A stretch of 64,000 bases of DNA from Ignavibacteriota bacterium (GTDB taxonomy: Bacteria > Bacteroidota > Ignavibacteria > Kapaibacteriales > UBA2268), in the NCBI GenBank assembly GCA_019637995.1, contig JAHBUQ010000002.1:1131428-1195427 (forward strand), written 5' to 3'. The stretch's first letter is position 1; every line of letters starts with the position of its first letter. The translations under genes and the position numbers were made by a program. The notes beneath the pieces were generated by a model. It saw nothing but the letters and a program-made list of their open reading frames with translations. It was not told where the DNA came from and made no database searches. Below are positions 43,016 through 52,036 of the stretch, in pieces.

Positions 43016-44146
43016 ATGGCGAAAATATTAGTGTTAGGTGCCGGAATGGTAGGCTCAGCAATGGCAAAAGACTTATCAGAAAATCACGAAGTTAGCTCCT
43101 GCGATATCAATGAAAATAATCTTGAAAGTTTATCGAATTTTAATATTAATACTATCGTTTCTGATGTTAGGAATAAAGAAAATTTAAAATCACTCGTCAG
43201 GGATTATGACATTATTTTAAATGCTGTTCCCGGATTTATGGGATTTGAAACAGTTAAAACCGTGATTGAGTCCGGCAAGAATGTCGTTGATATTTCATTT
43301 TTCCCGGAAGACTGTTTCCTTCTTGATGAAATTGCAAAATCAAATAAAGTAACTGCAATAGTTGATTTCGGTGTCGCTCCGGGTATACCAAATTTGTTGC
43401 TTGGATATCATGATACAAAAATGAATATCAGGGATTACAAGTGCTATGTTGGCGGTTTGCCGGTCAAAAGGACAATGCCATTTCAGTATAAAGCTCCATT
43501 TTCACCTGTTGATGTGATTGAGGAATATACCCGCCCTGCAAGATTTGTAATCAATAACGAAATTATTGTCAAAGACGCACTTTCAGACCCAGAATTTCTT
43601 GAATTCGACGAAATCGGGACTCTTGAAGCATTTAATACAGATGGTCTTCGCTCGCTACTTTTTACAAATAATATTCCAAATAAAATTGAAAAAACACTTC
43701 GATATCCCGGGCATATTGACTTGATGCGGTCATTGATTAAAGCAGGTTTCCTTAACGAAGAACCAATAGAGTTTAATGGAATGAAAATTTCTCCACGTGA
43801 CTTCTCTTCAGCAATACTTTTCGACAAATGGAAATTACAACCTGAGGAAAATGAATTCACTGTGATGAGAATAATTTTTGAAGGTATAGAAAACGGCGAT
43901 ACGGTTCGCTATGAATACAATCTTCTGGACAGATACAATCCTGAGACCAAAATTTCATCAATGGCACGTACTACAGGATATGCCGGAACTGCTGCCGTAA
44001 ATTTATTAGCAGCCGGACTTTTCGAGAATCACGGCATTAATCCACCGGAATATGTTGGCAAAAATGATAAAGCCGTTGATTTTGTGTTTGAGTATATGAA
44101 AGACCGAAATATATTATATCATTCAAATCGAAGTATTTTAGAATAA
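43016..44146 (+). CDS. Saccharopine dehydrogenase-like oxidoreductase
   Basis: 376 residues. The Rossmann motif LVLGAGMVGSAMAKDL is at 5-20; NAVPGFMGFETVKTVIESGKNVVDISF and VTAIVDFGVAPGIPNLLLGY are the typical saccharopine dehydrogenase/lysine dehydrogenase blocks. The C-terminal domain holds TDGLRSLLF and MRTTGYAGTAA-like SMARTTGYAGTAAVNLLAAG. Such enzymes oxidise saccharopine or lysine (L-lysine 6-dehydrogenase), or form carboxynorspermidine; substrate residues do not decide. The two GT9 genes follow 16 bp later, but the functional link is unclear. Confidence 0.85.
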   Translation: MAKILVLGAGMVGSAMAKDLSENHEVSSCDINENNLESLSNFNINTIVSDVRNKENLKSLVRDYDIILNAVPGFMGFETVKTVIESGKNVVDISFFPEDCFLLDEIAKSNKVTAIVDFGVAPGIPNLLLGYHDTKMNIRDYKCYVGGLPVKRTMPFQYKAPFSPVDVIEEYTRPARFVINNEIIVKDALSDPEFLEFDEIGTLEAFNTDGLRSLLFTNNIPNKIEKTLRYPGHIDLMRSLIKAGFLNEEPIEFNGMKISPRDFSSAILFDKWKLQPEENEFTVMRIIFEGIENGDTVRYEYNLLDRYNPETKISSMARTTGYAGTAAVNLLAAGLFENHGINPPEYVGKNDKAVDFVFEYMKDRNILYHSNRSILE

Positions 44147-44162
44147 TATAAACTATTTAAAA

Positions 44163-45251
44163 TTGCTAAAAAAAATAGAATATAAAATCAAGAATTTTTT
44201 TGACAAATCAATTAAAAGGGCTTCAAACCCTGAATTGATTTCTCAATCATATGCTAAGTTCAAACTTGTCGAAGGAAGCAGAATCTTGCTCCTTAGGCAG
44301 GATAGAATCGGCGATTTGCTGGTGACAGTTCCATTTGTTCGCTCATTGAGAAGTGCTTTTCCAAAAATCGAAATTGATATCCTTCTTTCCAATAAGAATT
44401 TTTCTGCAAAAAGAGCAATAGACAGCTATGTGAATAATATATACACTTATGATAAAAATATTTTCAAGACACTCTCTTTAATTGCTTCTCTCAAGAGACG
44501 AAATTATGATATCATCATAGATATGTTTGATAATCCTTCGACTACATCATCATATCTGATAAAAATGATTAAGCCGCTTTATTCTCTTGGATTTGAAAAA
44601 GAGAATTTTCAAACATATACTCACATCGTACCACTTCCGGACAAAAGACTTGTTCATATCGTCGAAAGAATCGCCAATCTTCTGATGCCTTTCGGAGTAA
44701 ATCCTTCAAATAATGATTTAAAGCTATCATTCAGGCTCAGCCCTGCTGAAACTCTACGGGCAAAAGAGATGATGAAGGCTATCGGTGATAGAATTTTGGG
44801 TATTAATCTGTCGGGTTCGGACAGGTCAAAATATTGGGGAACGGAAAATTATATTAATTTTATATTGAAATTTTCAGAATTATTTGGTGATTTTGATATT
44901 GTAATTTTTTCGATGCCTGAATATAAAACAGAACTTGATGAAATTCTTAAAAACACCAAAGCTAAGAATGCCCCAAAAAGTAATTCTTTTGTTCAGTATG
45001 CATCATACTTATCAGTTTGCGACTTGATTCTGACACCGGACACGGCAGCTGTACACCTTGCCTCGGCTTTTGATATTCCTTGCCTGAGTCTTCATCTTTG
45101 GAAAAATCTGCCCCAAACAGGTATCCCATGGACAGCATACAATACTCCACAGAGAAATCTCAGAACCGAAAGCGGTAAATTAGCAGATATTAAAGTGGAT
45201 GATGCCATTCATGTGATTTCAGAGCTGATTGAGGAGAATTCAATATCATGA
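44163..45251 (+). CDS. Glycosyltransferase family 9 (heptosyltransferase-like), first copy
   Basis: 362 residues from a TTG start. The GT9 motifs are ILLLRQDRIGDLLVTVPFVRSLRSAFP near the N-terminus and ILTPDTAAVHLASAFDIPCLSL near the C-terminus (D-T-G/A-x-x-H). GT9 enzymes transfer ADP-heptose or related sugars to the lipid A core. It overlaps the second GT9 gene by 4 bp (ATGA). Both are likely involved in lipopolysaccharide or lipooligosaccharide core assembly on the cytoplasmic face of the inner membrane. Confidence 0.88.
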   Translation: MLKKIEYKIKNFFDKSIKRASNPELISQSYAKFKLVEGSRILLLRQDRIGDLLVTVPFVRSLRSAFPKIEIDILLSNKNFSAKRAIDSYVNNIYTYDKNIFKTLSLIASLKRRNYDIIIDMFDNPSTTSSYLIKMIKPLYSLGFEKENFQTYTHIVPLPDKRLVHIVERIANLLMPFGVNPSNNDLKLSFRLSPAETLRAKEMMKAIGDRILGINLSGSDRSKYWGTENYINFILKFSELFGDFDIVIFSMPEYKTELDEILKNTKAKNAPKSNSFVQYASYLSVCDLILTPDTAAVHLASAFDIPCLSLHLWKNLPQTGIPWTAYNTPQRNLRTESGKLADIKVDDAIHVISELIEENSIS

Positions 45252-46207
45252 AAATTGGTATAATTCAATTAGGGCGTATTGGAGATATGGTGCTTATGAC
45301 ACCATTATTTTCAGAAATAAAAAAACTATTTCCGGAGTCTGAAATCACGGTTTTTGCAGGTCCTTCCAACAATTCAATTATTCAAAATAACCCTAATATC
45401 AGTAAAATTTTTACTGTGAGAAAATCACCTGTTGGAGTCGCTCAATTATTATTAAAACTGCTTTCGACAAAATTTGATTATTGGATTGACCCGAAAGATC
45501 ACTTTTCTAAGGAAAGTAGAATAATCGCAAAGTTTGCAAAAGCAAATCAAAAAATCGGATTTAATCATCCTGATAAAATTAGGGTTTTCAATATTGATTT
45601 GCCACAATCGAATGAAAATCTACATCATACATTGATTACACTGAATTCAATCAGCTGCTTCGGATATGTATTACCTGATACAATTCCCAGACCTGAGCTA
45701 CATACAAATGAATCTTCAGATGGTTTTGTTGAGAAGTTCTTGGCTGAAAATCACGTCTATGATAACTTTGCAGTACTAAATATTTCAGGCTCACACGAAA
45801 GGAAAATGTGGGATAATTCATCATGGGTTGAATTTCTTAATCTGTCAGGTATATCTGTTCCAATTGTGTTGTGCTTCGCTCCAGCTGAAAAGATGAGAGC
45901 AGAAGAGCTTTGCAGGCAATTTGAGAAGCTGATAATTTTCAACTCTAGAGATATTAATGATATTGTATCTATCGTTTCTCGCTGCAAATATTTACTTTCG
46001 CCGGATACTGCAATTGTACATATTGCAGCGGCATTCAATAAGCCCGTATTTGTTTTATATTCAGGTATGGATAATTTTTATGTTAAGTTTCATCCATTAT
46101 CCGAAAAATATATAACGGTAAGAGCAAAAAAGGGTGATAGCGGCATAAAAAGCATATCACCCCGGGAAGCAATCCAAAAGTTCAATAAATTTTTGGAAAT
46201 TATTTAG
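45248..46207 (+). CDS. Glycosyltransferase family 9 (heptosyltransferase-like), second copy
   Basis: 319 residues. MKIGIIQLGRIGDMVLMTPLFSEIKKLFP is the N-terminal GT9 block and YLLSPDTAIVHIAAAFNKPVFVLYSG the C-terminal one. Divergent enough from the first copy to suggest a different acceptor rather than a recent duplicate. The 3' end overlaps the convergent serS gene by 8 bp. Expected to act in LPS core synthesis together with the first copy. Confidence 0.88.
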   Translation: MKIGIIQLGRIGDMVLMTPLFSEIKKLFPESEITVFAGPSNNSIIQNNPNISKIFTVRKSPVGVAQLLLKLLSTKFDYWIDPKDHFSKESRIIAKFAKANQKIGFNHPDKIRVFNIDLPQSNENLHHTLITLNSISCFGYVLPDTIPRPELHTNESSDGFVEKFLAENHVYDNFAVLNISGSHERKMWDNSSWVEFLNLSGISVPIVLCFAPAEKMRAEELCRQFEKLIIFNSRDINDIVSIVSRCKYLLSPDTAIVHIAAAFNKPVFVLYSGMDNFYVKFHPLSEKYITVRAKKGDSGIKSISPREAIQKFNKFLEII

Positions 46208-47471
46208 CTTCAATTACGCTGAAACCTGTATAAGGCACCAAAGCTTCAGGAATTGATACACTTCCGTCTTCATTCAAATAAGTTTCAAGTAATGCAACCA
46301 TAATTCTTGAAGTTGCAAGACCGCTACCATTCAATGTATGAATAAACTCCGGCTTGGAAGATGGGTCAGGCTTAAATCTTATGTTTGCTCTGCGAGCCTG
46401 AAAATCAGTGAAGTTAGAACAGCTCGATACTTCAAGCCAACTTTCCTCTCCCGGTGACCATACTTCGATATCATAAGTCATCGCTGAAGAGAAACTTGTA
46501 TCACCCGAGCAGAGCAGAAGAACTCTGTAATGCAGACCCAGCGCTTTGACTATATCTTCAGCTTCGCCTGTAAGTTTCTCAAGAGTAGCCCAGGAATCTT
46601 CAGGTCTAACAAAATTAACCATTTCGACTTTATTAAACTGATGCACTCTCAAAAAACCCCGAACATCCTTGCCATAGCTTCCTGCTTCGCGTCTGAAGCA
46701 AGGGGAATAACCGCAATACTTAATCGGAAGACTCTGAGTCGGGAGCATTTCTCCATTATGAAAATTGGTTAGCGGTACTTCTGCAGTCGGAATGAGGAAC
46801 ATATCATCCTCTGTGGCATGATACATATCTTCAGCCATCTTGGGAAGCTGACCTGTACCGTGCATAGAATTACGATTTACGATAAATGGCGGCAGAAGCT
46901 CAGTATAGCCGTGATTATCAAGATGAAAATCTATCATAAAATTTATCATCGCTCTTTCGAGTTTGGCACCCTTGCCTTTATAAAAAGCAAAGCCTGAACC
47001 AGATACTTTTCCACCACGCTCAAAATCAATAATATCAAGTGATTTAGCTATTTCGATGTGGTTCCTTTTTAGCTTTTGTTCAGTTGTAGTACCACAAGTG
47101 CGGACAATTTTATTGTCTTCTGCGGATTTTCCGACAGGTACTTTTTCACCTGTCATATTTGGAATCTTGAGAACAACAAGCTCAATCTCATTTTCGACAT
47201 TGCGAAGCGCATCATCAAGAGATTTGATTTTGTCTGAAACTTCCTTCATCGCTGCGATCTTATCGTCAGCATTCTCCTTATTCTTCTTGAGTTCGGAAAT
47301 TTCTTTAGTCACAACATTACGCACATTTTTCAGAGATTCGACTTCCTGAATGATTTTGCGACGACTTTCATCAAGCAGAAGAATATTATCTACCTGAGTG
47401 GACTCATTCTTATTTTGAATATTTGTTCTTACAAGTTCGATGTTTTCTCTAATAAATTTTAGATCAAGCAT
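46200..47471 (-). CDS. serS: Seryl-tRNA synthetase
   Basis: 423 residues. The N-terminal helical arm (1-110, with DESRRKIIQEVESLKNVRN) reaches for the tRNA; the class II core follows with TAEVPLTNFHNGEML, motif 2 FRREAGSYGKDVRGFLRVHQF and motif 3 NGSGLATSRIMVALLE. It charges tRNA-Ser. It stands alone, converging on the GT9 gene with an 8-bp overlap. TACTTTTG on the minus strand (47512-47519) may be its -7 element. Confidence 0.97.
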   Translation of the reverse strand: MLDLKFIRENIELVRTNIQNKNESTQVDNILLLDESRRKIIQEVESLKNVRNVVTKEISELKKNKENADDKIAAMKEVSDKIKSLDDALRNVENEIELVVLKIPNMTGEKVPVGKSAEDNKIVRTCGTTTEQKLKRNHIEIAKSLDIIDFERGGKVSGSGFAFYKGKGAKLERAMINFMIDFHLDNHGYTELLPPFIVNRNSMHGTGQLPKMAEDMYHATEDDMFLIPTAEVPLTNFHNGEMLPTQSLPIKYCGYSPCFRREAGSYGKDVRGFLRVHQFNKVEMVNFVRPEDSWATLEKLTGEAEDIVKALGLHYRVLLLCSGDTSFSSAMTYDIEVWSPGEESWLEVSSCSNFTDFQARRANIRFKPDPSSKPEFIHTLNGSGLATSRIMVALLETYLNEDGSVSIPEALVPYTGFSVIEAK

Positions 47472-47670
47472 TTAATTTACCAAAAAAATAAATTTTACAT
47501 AATTAATAATACAAAAGTAGTTAAAATCAATATATTTATAGTAATAATATTAATAATTCTCTATTAAATATCTTTAGAAATCAATATTAATATCGAAATT
47601 ATTTCGATATTAATAAATTCATACATACATTTGTAAATAATTTTTGATGAATTTATAAAAGAAATTAATT

Positions 47671-48468
47671 ATGACAATGAATTTCAAAACAGTAATTTTA
47701 TTTTTAGTTTTAATTTTGGGCTGCAACCAAAGCAAAAACGAGTACCGTCAGGATTTGATGGAAATAATTGACTCAACCGGCTATGATGGATGTTTTATAG
47801 TAAGGTCTGCAAATACCGGCAAAACAATTTATGTAAACCAGGCAAGAGTAAAATTTCAATTTTCGCCGGCTTCAACTTTTAAAATCCCTAATTCACTCAT
47901 AGCACTTCAGACCCGCTCTGTAAGTTCTATTCATGATACTATCAGATATAACGGAATTGAGAAACCTGTTGAATCATGGAATAGAGACCATGATCTCGAG
48001 TCAGCTTTCAAAAATTCTGTCGTATGGTACTATCAGGATATTGCGATAAGAATTGGTGACACACTGATGAAAAAGTGGCTCGACACCATTACCGACTACG
48101 GCACTATGGTAAGAGCCGGTATGATAGATAATTTCTGGCTTGATGGAAGTCTTGTGATTTCTGCTGAACAGCAAGTGAATTTTCTTGAAAAATTATATAA
48201 GTCTGAGCTGCCATTTTCAAAAGAAGTGATGGATACTGTAAAAAGAATGATGCTTTTTGAAGAAGGTAACGGCTATAAAATTTATGGAAAAACAGGACTG
48301 AGCGATCGTCAAAAAGTCGGTTGGTTTGTAGGCTGGATTGAGAAAGATAAAGATACACATATATTTGCAACAAATATTAGTTACCAAGATACGTTAAATA
48401 TAAATTTTCAGGGTACAAGAGTAAACCTGACAAAAAAAATGTTAAACAAGCTACGGATACTTAATTAA
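47671..48468 (+). CDS. Class D beta-lactamase (OXA-type), lipoprotein form
   Basis: 265 residues. The signal peptide ends in a lipobox with Cys18 (LILGC), so it should be lipid-anchored. The serine lactamase motifs are Ser68-T-F-Lys71, Ser116-V-V, Trp156 in FWLDGSL, and Lys207-T-G. The third motif reads YGT (143-145) instead of the usual YGN. VISAEQQVNFLEKLY and GKTGLSDRQKVGWFVGWIE match OXA enzymes closely. Lys71 would be carbamylated. It hydrolyses penicillins in the periplasm; spectrum unknown. It is most likely a chromosomal gene, followed 2 bp later by a serine-less hydrolase. Confidence 0.9.
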   Translation: MTMNFKTVILFLVLILGCNQSKNEYRQDLMEIIDSTGYDGCFIVRSANTGKTIYVNQARVKFQFSPASTFKIPNSLIALQTRSVSSIHDTIRYNGIEKPVESWNRDHDLESAFKNSVVWYYQDIAIRIGDTLMKKWLDTITDYGTMVRAGMIDNFWLDGSLVISAEQQVNFLEKLYKSELPFSKEVMDTVKRMMLFEEGNGYKIYGKTGLSDRQKVGWFVGWIEKDKDTHIFATNISYQDTLNINFQGTRVNLTKKMLNKLRILN

Positions 48469-48470
48469 AT

Positions 48471-49913
48471 ATGGTAAAGACAATTTTTTTTATAATTTTA
48501 GTTGCAATCGTAACATTGATATCCTTTTCCTGTTCAAAAGGACCTGTCAAGCTTGAATTTGCTGTAATAGACAGTGTTTACAGTGTATCTGGTATTGAAT
48601 ACAGTGCAGATTATTGCAAAATGCAGGTACTCGAAAACCCGCTTGATGTTAAATCGAAAGTGATTGATATACCGGTTATCAGAATAAGAACAAAATCTAA
48701 CGATCCGGGTGCACCTGTTTTTTTATTAAACGATGGTCCCGGACTTAGTAATTTTAATCAGGTAATGCCGACATGGCTGGCTAATAATCATGATGTTGTT
48801 ATAGTTGGTTACCGTGGTGTTGATGGCTCGATTAATCTAAATCTTCCTGAGCTGAACCAAATCACCCAAAATCCCAATTTCCTTTCGGAAGCAAATCTCG
48901 AACTTGCCGGAAAAGCACTTTCAAGAGGATTCAAAAAACTGCAGGACAGCCTTGAAATTGATGTCAATAATTATAATATATTAAATATGGCTTATGACGT
49001 TGAATCTGCAAGAGCTGCATTTCAATATCCCAAAATCAATTTGTATGCAGCAGGTTTTGGAGCAAGAATTGCACAAATTTATGCAAAGTTAGCTCCAAAT
49101 TATTTATTCAGAATTTTGTTTGAGCGTCCCAAAACTTATGGCTGTATGGATATCAGCCCTGAAGAAATCGAAAGCGTTCTTGATTTTTACGAGCATCCAT
49201 CAGCTATTATAAATAATGGTAAATCCTTTAGTAAAACAATTATAGATGGGCTGAGTGCTCTTCCAAATGAGCACAATGGTCAAATTTTTGATAAAGACAG
49301 GATTTTATATACTGCTTATGTTTATATGGACGCACTTAAAGGACCTGCAGCAGTTCATGAAGCATTTATGTCAGCCGGCAATGGTGATTATGACGGATTG
49401 GCTTATCTTGAGGAAATGTATACTGTTCATTATCCGCAATTCAATATAGGTGATTATATTATTAAATCCGTAACCAGTGAATTTGATAGCAATAAGGATT
49501 ATATCAAAGATTATTCGTACAGCTCAATAAGTGCTTTTGGCTCACCAATTTCGAAGCTGGTATATGGTACGTATCAAAAATCAGATTTCAAAGCCAGATT
49601 GCTTGATACATTACTTGTCAACCCCAAAAACTTAGGTGGAGAAATTTTGATTGTATCAATTAATTTAGACTTTGATACTCCGTATGAATTTGCAGAGTTT
49701 ACTTTAAAAGAAGCCTTCCTTGAAGCTCAGTATATAAACCTAATGGACTATAATCTGAAAGCACTTCATTCTTTCAGAATCGCAGAATATTCAGAGTTGA
49801 TTGAGAGATTCATTTATGTAGGAAGTACTAAAAAATTTAAACCAGAACCGCTTGAAATCAATCTTAAGCCTGAGAAGACATTTAAACAGCTGGCTTTAGA
49901 GAGAATTCAATAG
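48471..49913 (+). CDS. Alpha/beta hydrolase-fold protein (TAP-like) lacking the nucleophile
   Basis: 480 residues, possible lipoprotein (Cys21 after LISFS, an imperfect lipobox). FLLNDGPGLSNF (85-95) replaces the GGPGxS oxyanion motif, and VGYRGVDGS corresponds to DQRGxGxS. The nucleophile elbow, GxSxG in active enzymes, is AAGFGARIAQIYA (193-205), with Gly195 where the Ser should be. The order matches the TAP-type prolyl aminopeptidase/tripeptidase family. It is therefore probably catalytically dead, or uses another residue. It starts 2 bp after the beta-lactamase gene, so the two are cotranscribed; a role as a binding partner in the periplasm is a guess. Confidence 0.78.
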   Translation: MVKTIFFIILVAIVTLISFSCSKGPVKLEFAVIDSVYSVSGIEYSADYCKMQVLENPLDVKSKVIDIPVIRIRTKSNDPGAPVFLLNDGPGLSNFNQVMPTWLANNHDVVIVGYRGVDGSINLNLPELNQITQNPNFLSEANLELAGKALSRGFKKLQDSLEIDVNNYNILNMAYDVESARAAFQYPKINLYAAGFGARIAQIYAKLAPNYLFRILFERPKTYGCMDISPEEIESVLDFYEHPSAIINNGKSFSKTIIDGLSALPNEHNGQIFDKDRILYTAYVYMDALKGPAAVHEAFMSAGNGDYDGLAYLEEMYTVHYPQFNIGDYIIKSVTSEFDSNKDYIKDYSYSSISAFGSPISKLVYGTYQKSDFKARLLDTLLVNPKNLGGEILIVSINLDFDTPYEFAEFTLKEAFLEAQYINLMDYNLKALHSFRIAEYSELIERFIYVGSTKKFKPEPLEINLKPEKTFKQLALERIQ

Positions 49914-49986
49914 AAAATTGTAACTTAATCTTAAGAAAATTGTTATTGTTTAGATATAAATTGTTAAAAAATTATTAGGAAAAATT

Positions 49987-50841
49987 GTGATAAAATATTA
50001 TTTGTTAATATTGATATTAGTTCTGGCGTCCTGTGGTGAGAGTAATTCACCTCAAGAATCATCTTCTGCTTCAAATAAAGAGGCATATCAACAAATCATT
50101 AAAAAATATGACAACACAGTAAATGAAGTTTCTGGTGATATTGTTGATCAATTCATGTATGTTAATGGTTATAGAACTGCCTTAAATATGATGAATGATT
50201 CTTTAACCTTAAGTCTTGATTATCTGGTTCAGGGATTTGTTGATGCGTTAAAATCGGGAGACCCAAAAATTCATAAAGATTCTATGGATAATATTGTAGC
50301 AAGCTTTTCTAACTTCCTGTCAGAAAGAATGGACAGCATTATGAAGATTAAGGAAATAGAATACTCGGTTATAGCTGTCCAAAATTTATCCGAGGCTGAA
50401 GAATTTATTGAAAAGAATGCATCTGAATCGGGTGTTGTTACTCTACCAAGTAAATTGCAATACAAAATTCTCAAGCAAGGAAATGGCAAATCCCCAACTC
50501 AAAGTGATTATGTCTTAGTTCACATGACATCAACATTTGCCGATGGAACAGTATTTGATGATACCCGCTCAGGCGAACCAAGAGCAATTCCTAACGAAAG
50601 GATGATTCCCGGCTGGATTGAAGGCATCACAAATATGCAGGAAGGTGCAAGATGGATACTTTATTTACATCCGGCACTTGGGTTTGGCGAATTTGGTATT
50701 GACGGAAAAGTGCCACCAAACAAATTAACTATTATTGATGTTGAATTGATTAAAGTTATGACTGAACAAGAAATTGCTGAATATATGAAAAATAATCCAC
50801 CTAAGCCTCCTATTCCCGGTGGTCCTATGGGCGGTTTTTAA
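49987..50841 (+). CDS. FKBP-type peptidyl-prolyl isomerase lipoprotein
   Basis: 284 residues from a GTG start. Lipobox LASC with Cys16. The N-terminal half is helical (dimerisation-like); the FKBP domain starts near 150: LQYKILKQGNGKSPTQSDYVLVHMTSTFADGTVFDDT, then IPGWIEGITNMQEGARWILYLHPALGFGEFG, and LTIIDVELIKV. The chaperone/isomerase is anchored in the envelope, as in FkpA or Mip. The C-terminus is Pro/Gly rich. It follows the hydrolase gene by 73 bp and probably has its own promoter or reads through. Confidence 0.92.
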   Translation: MIKYYLLILILVLASCGESNSPQESSSASNKEAYQQIIKKYDNTVNEVSGDIVDQFMYVNGYRTALNMMNDSLTLSLDYLVQGFVDALKSGDPKIHKDSMDNIVASFSNFLSERMDSIMKIKEIEYSVIAVQNLSEAEEFIEKNASESGVVTLPSKLQYKILKQGNGKSPTQSDYVLVHMTSTFADGTVFDDTRSGEPRAIPNERMIPGWIEGITNMQEGARWILYLHPALGFGEFGIDGKVPPNKLTIIDVELIKVMTEQEIAEYMKNNPPKPPIPGGPMGGF

Positions 50842-50903
50842 GTATCTTCTTAGATATTTTGTGAAATTCTAATCAACATAGTGTAATTAATGATGATTTA
50901 TTA

Positions 50904-50935
50904 TAGAACGAAATTAGTTCGCTGATTTCGTTCTA
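50904..50935. terminator. Bidirectional terminator
   Basis: TAGAACGAAAT (50904-50914) pairs with ATTTCGTTCTA (50925-50935). It lies between convergent FKBP and hydroxylase genes and includes the last codons of the latter. A and T runs on both sides are modest. Confidence 0.55.
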
Positions 50936-51531
50936 AATATATAGTCCCATATAGGAGTGCTGACTCCAAAACCGGAATCAGGCTCAAGGTAGTGGTGCTT
51001 CATGTGATGCTTTTTGATGCTTAGCAATAATCTATTCCGAAATGCAAAATGATGAACAGCGTAGTGAAGTGAATCATAAGTAAGATAACCCGCCACGAAT
51101 CCTGAGAAAAAAGCAGGCGTAAATGTGTTCCCAATTATAAAGCTGAATAAATACCAGAAAATAAATGCAAGTGGAATACTAATTGACGGTGGCATAACTA
51201 AACGGTATCTATCCTGAGGGTAATCATGATGTACACCATGAAATGTCCAGTGCAATCTTTTGCCGAATTCTGATTTTGGATGATAATGGAACACAAATCT
51301 ATGAAGCAAATATTCAGTCAGACTCCAACCAATTGCACCTGATACAAAAAGCACAATGCTCCAAACAACACTAACTTCTTTTTCTGCTATTGAGTAGTAA
51401 AAAAAGTAAGCAATTACAGGTATATAAATTATCAATGGAATTGAAAAATGTACTTTTGAGAACATTTCGATAAAATCACTTTTAAACATTCTCACAGATT
51501 CAATGGAATTTGAAACAAAATGTTTTGCCAT
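50914..51531 (-). CDS. Fatty acid hydroxylase/sterol desaturase family membrane protein
   Basis: 205 residues. The histidine clusters of the di-iron family are present: HRFVFHYH, HWTFHGVHHDYP, HYAVHH and KKHHMKHHY. Four hydrophobic segments surround them. Related bacterial enzymes hydroxylate fatty acids (2-hydroxylation) or carotenoids. It is short, with the N-terminal part trimmed, which fits the fatty acid 2-hydroxylase-like bacterial group. It lies 4 bp after the BCCP gene on the minus strand and might be cotranscribed. The substrate is unknown. Confidence 0.85.
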   Translation of the reverse strand: MAKHFVSNSIESVRMFKSDFIEMFSKVHFSIPLIIYIPVIAYFFYYSIAEKEVSVVWSIVLFVSGAIGWSLTEYLLHRFVFHYHPKSEFGKRLHWTFHGVHHDYPQDRYRLVMPPSISIPLAFIFWYLFSFIIGNTFTPAFFSGFVAGYLTYDSLHYAVHHFAFRNRLLLSIKKHHMKHHYLEPDSGFGVSTPIWDYIFRTKSAN

Positions 51532-51535
51532 TAAC

Positions 51536-52036
51536 TTACTCCTTCACAATCTCCACAATAACTAAATCGCTATCAACTTGCTCGCCGACTTTGCAATTAA
51601 TTTGCTTAATTATCCCACTAATTGATGCATATAATTTTGTTTCCATTTTCATTGCTTCTATAATAATAATCGGGGCTCCCTCTTCGACTGTGTCGCCTTC
51701 ATTTACTAATATTTTAACAATTGAGCCGGGCATTGGTGCCTTTATATGCTCATGACTGTCATCATTAACTTCAGACTCATCTATGAAAAATGCTTCGTCA
51801 GGCATAATATCAAAAATATATTGCACACCTTCATACATTACATAAATATGTTTGTCATCTTTAGCGGCATAAGCATAATAATCGGATTCGTTTCCGAGAG
51901 GCAGATAGTTGTTATCTTCATCATACTTTGCAATCCTCAAAACACCATCCCATCCATCTATTTCAGCTTTTAATATTCTGGAATAATTCTGGCTGGTTTC
52001 AATTTTATACTTTTTATCCTGAAATCTTAAAATCAT
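51536..52036 (-). CDS. Biotin carboxyl carrier protein-like subunit
   Basis: About 166 residues from the ATG at 52036, which overlaps the carboxylase stop as ATGA; the frame runs back to 52069 but the first Met there lies inside the upstream gene. The C-terminal biotinyl domain has IKAPMPGSIVKILVNEGDTVEEGAP and IIIEAMKMETKLYA, with the biotinylated Lys in EAMKME. The N-terminal half (MILRFQDKKYKIETSQNY) is a linker, as in PCC/MCC-type alpha-subunit tails. It carries CO2 from the biotin carboxylase to a carboxyltransferase not in the window. Confidence 0.9.
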   Translation of the reverse strand: MILRFQDKKYKIETSQNYSRILKAEIDGWDGVLRIAKYDEDNNYLPLGNESDYYAYAAKDDKHIYVMYEGVQYIFDIMPDEAFFIDESEVNDDSHEHIKAPMPGSIVKILVNEGDTVEEGAPIIIIEAMKMETKLYASISGIIKQINCKVGEQVDSDLVIVEIVKE

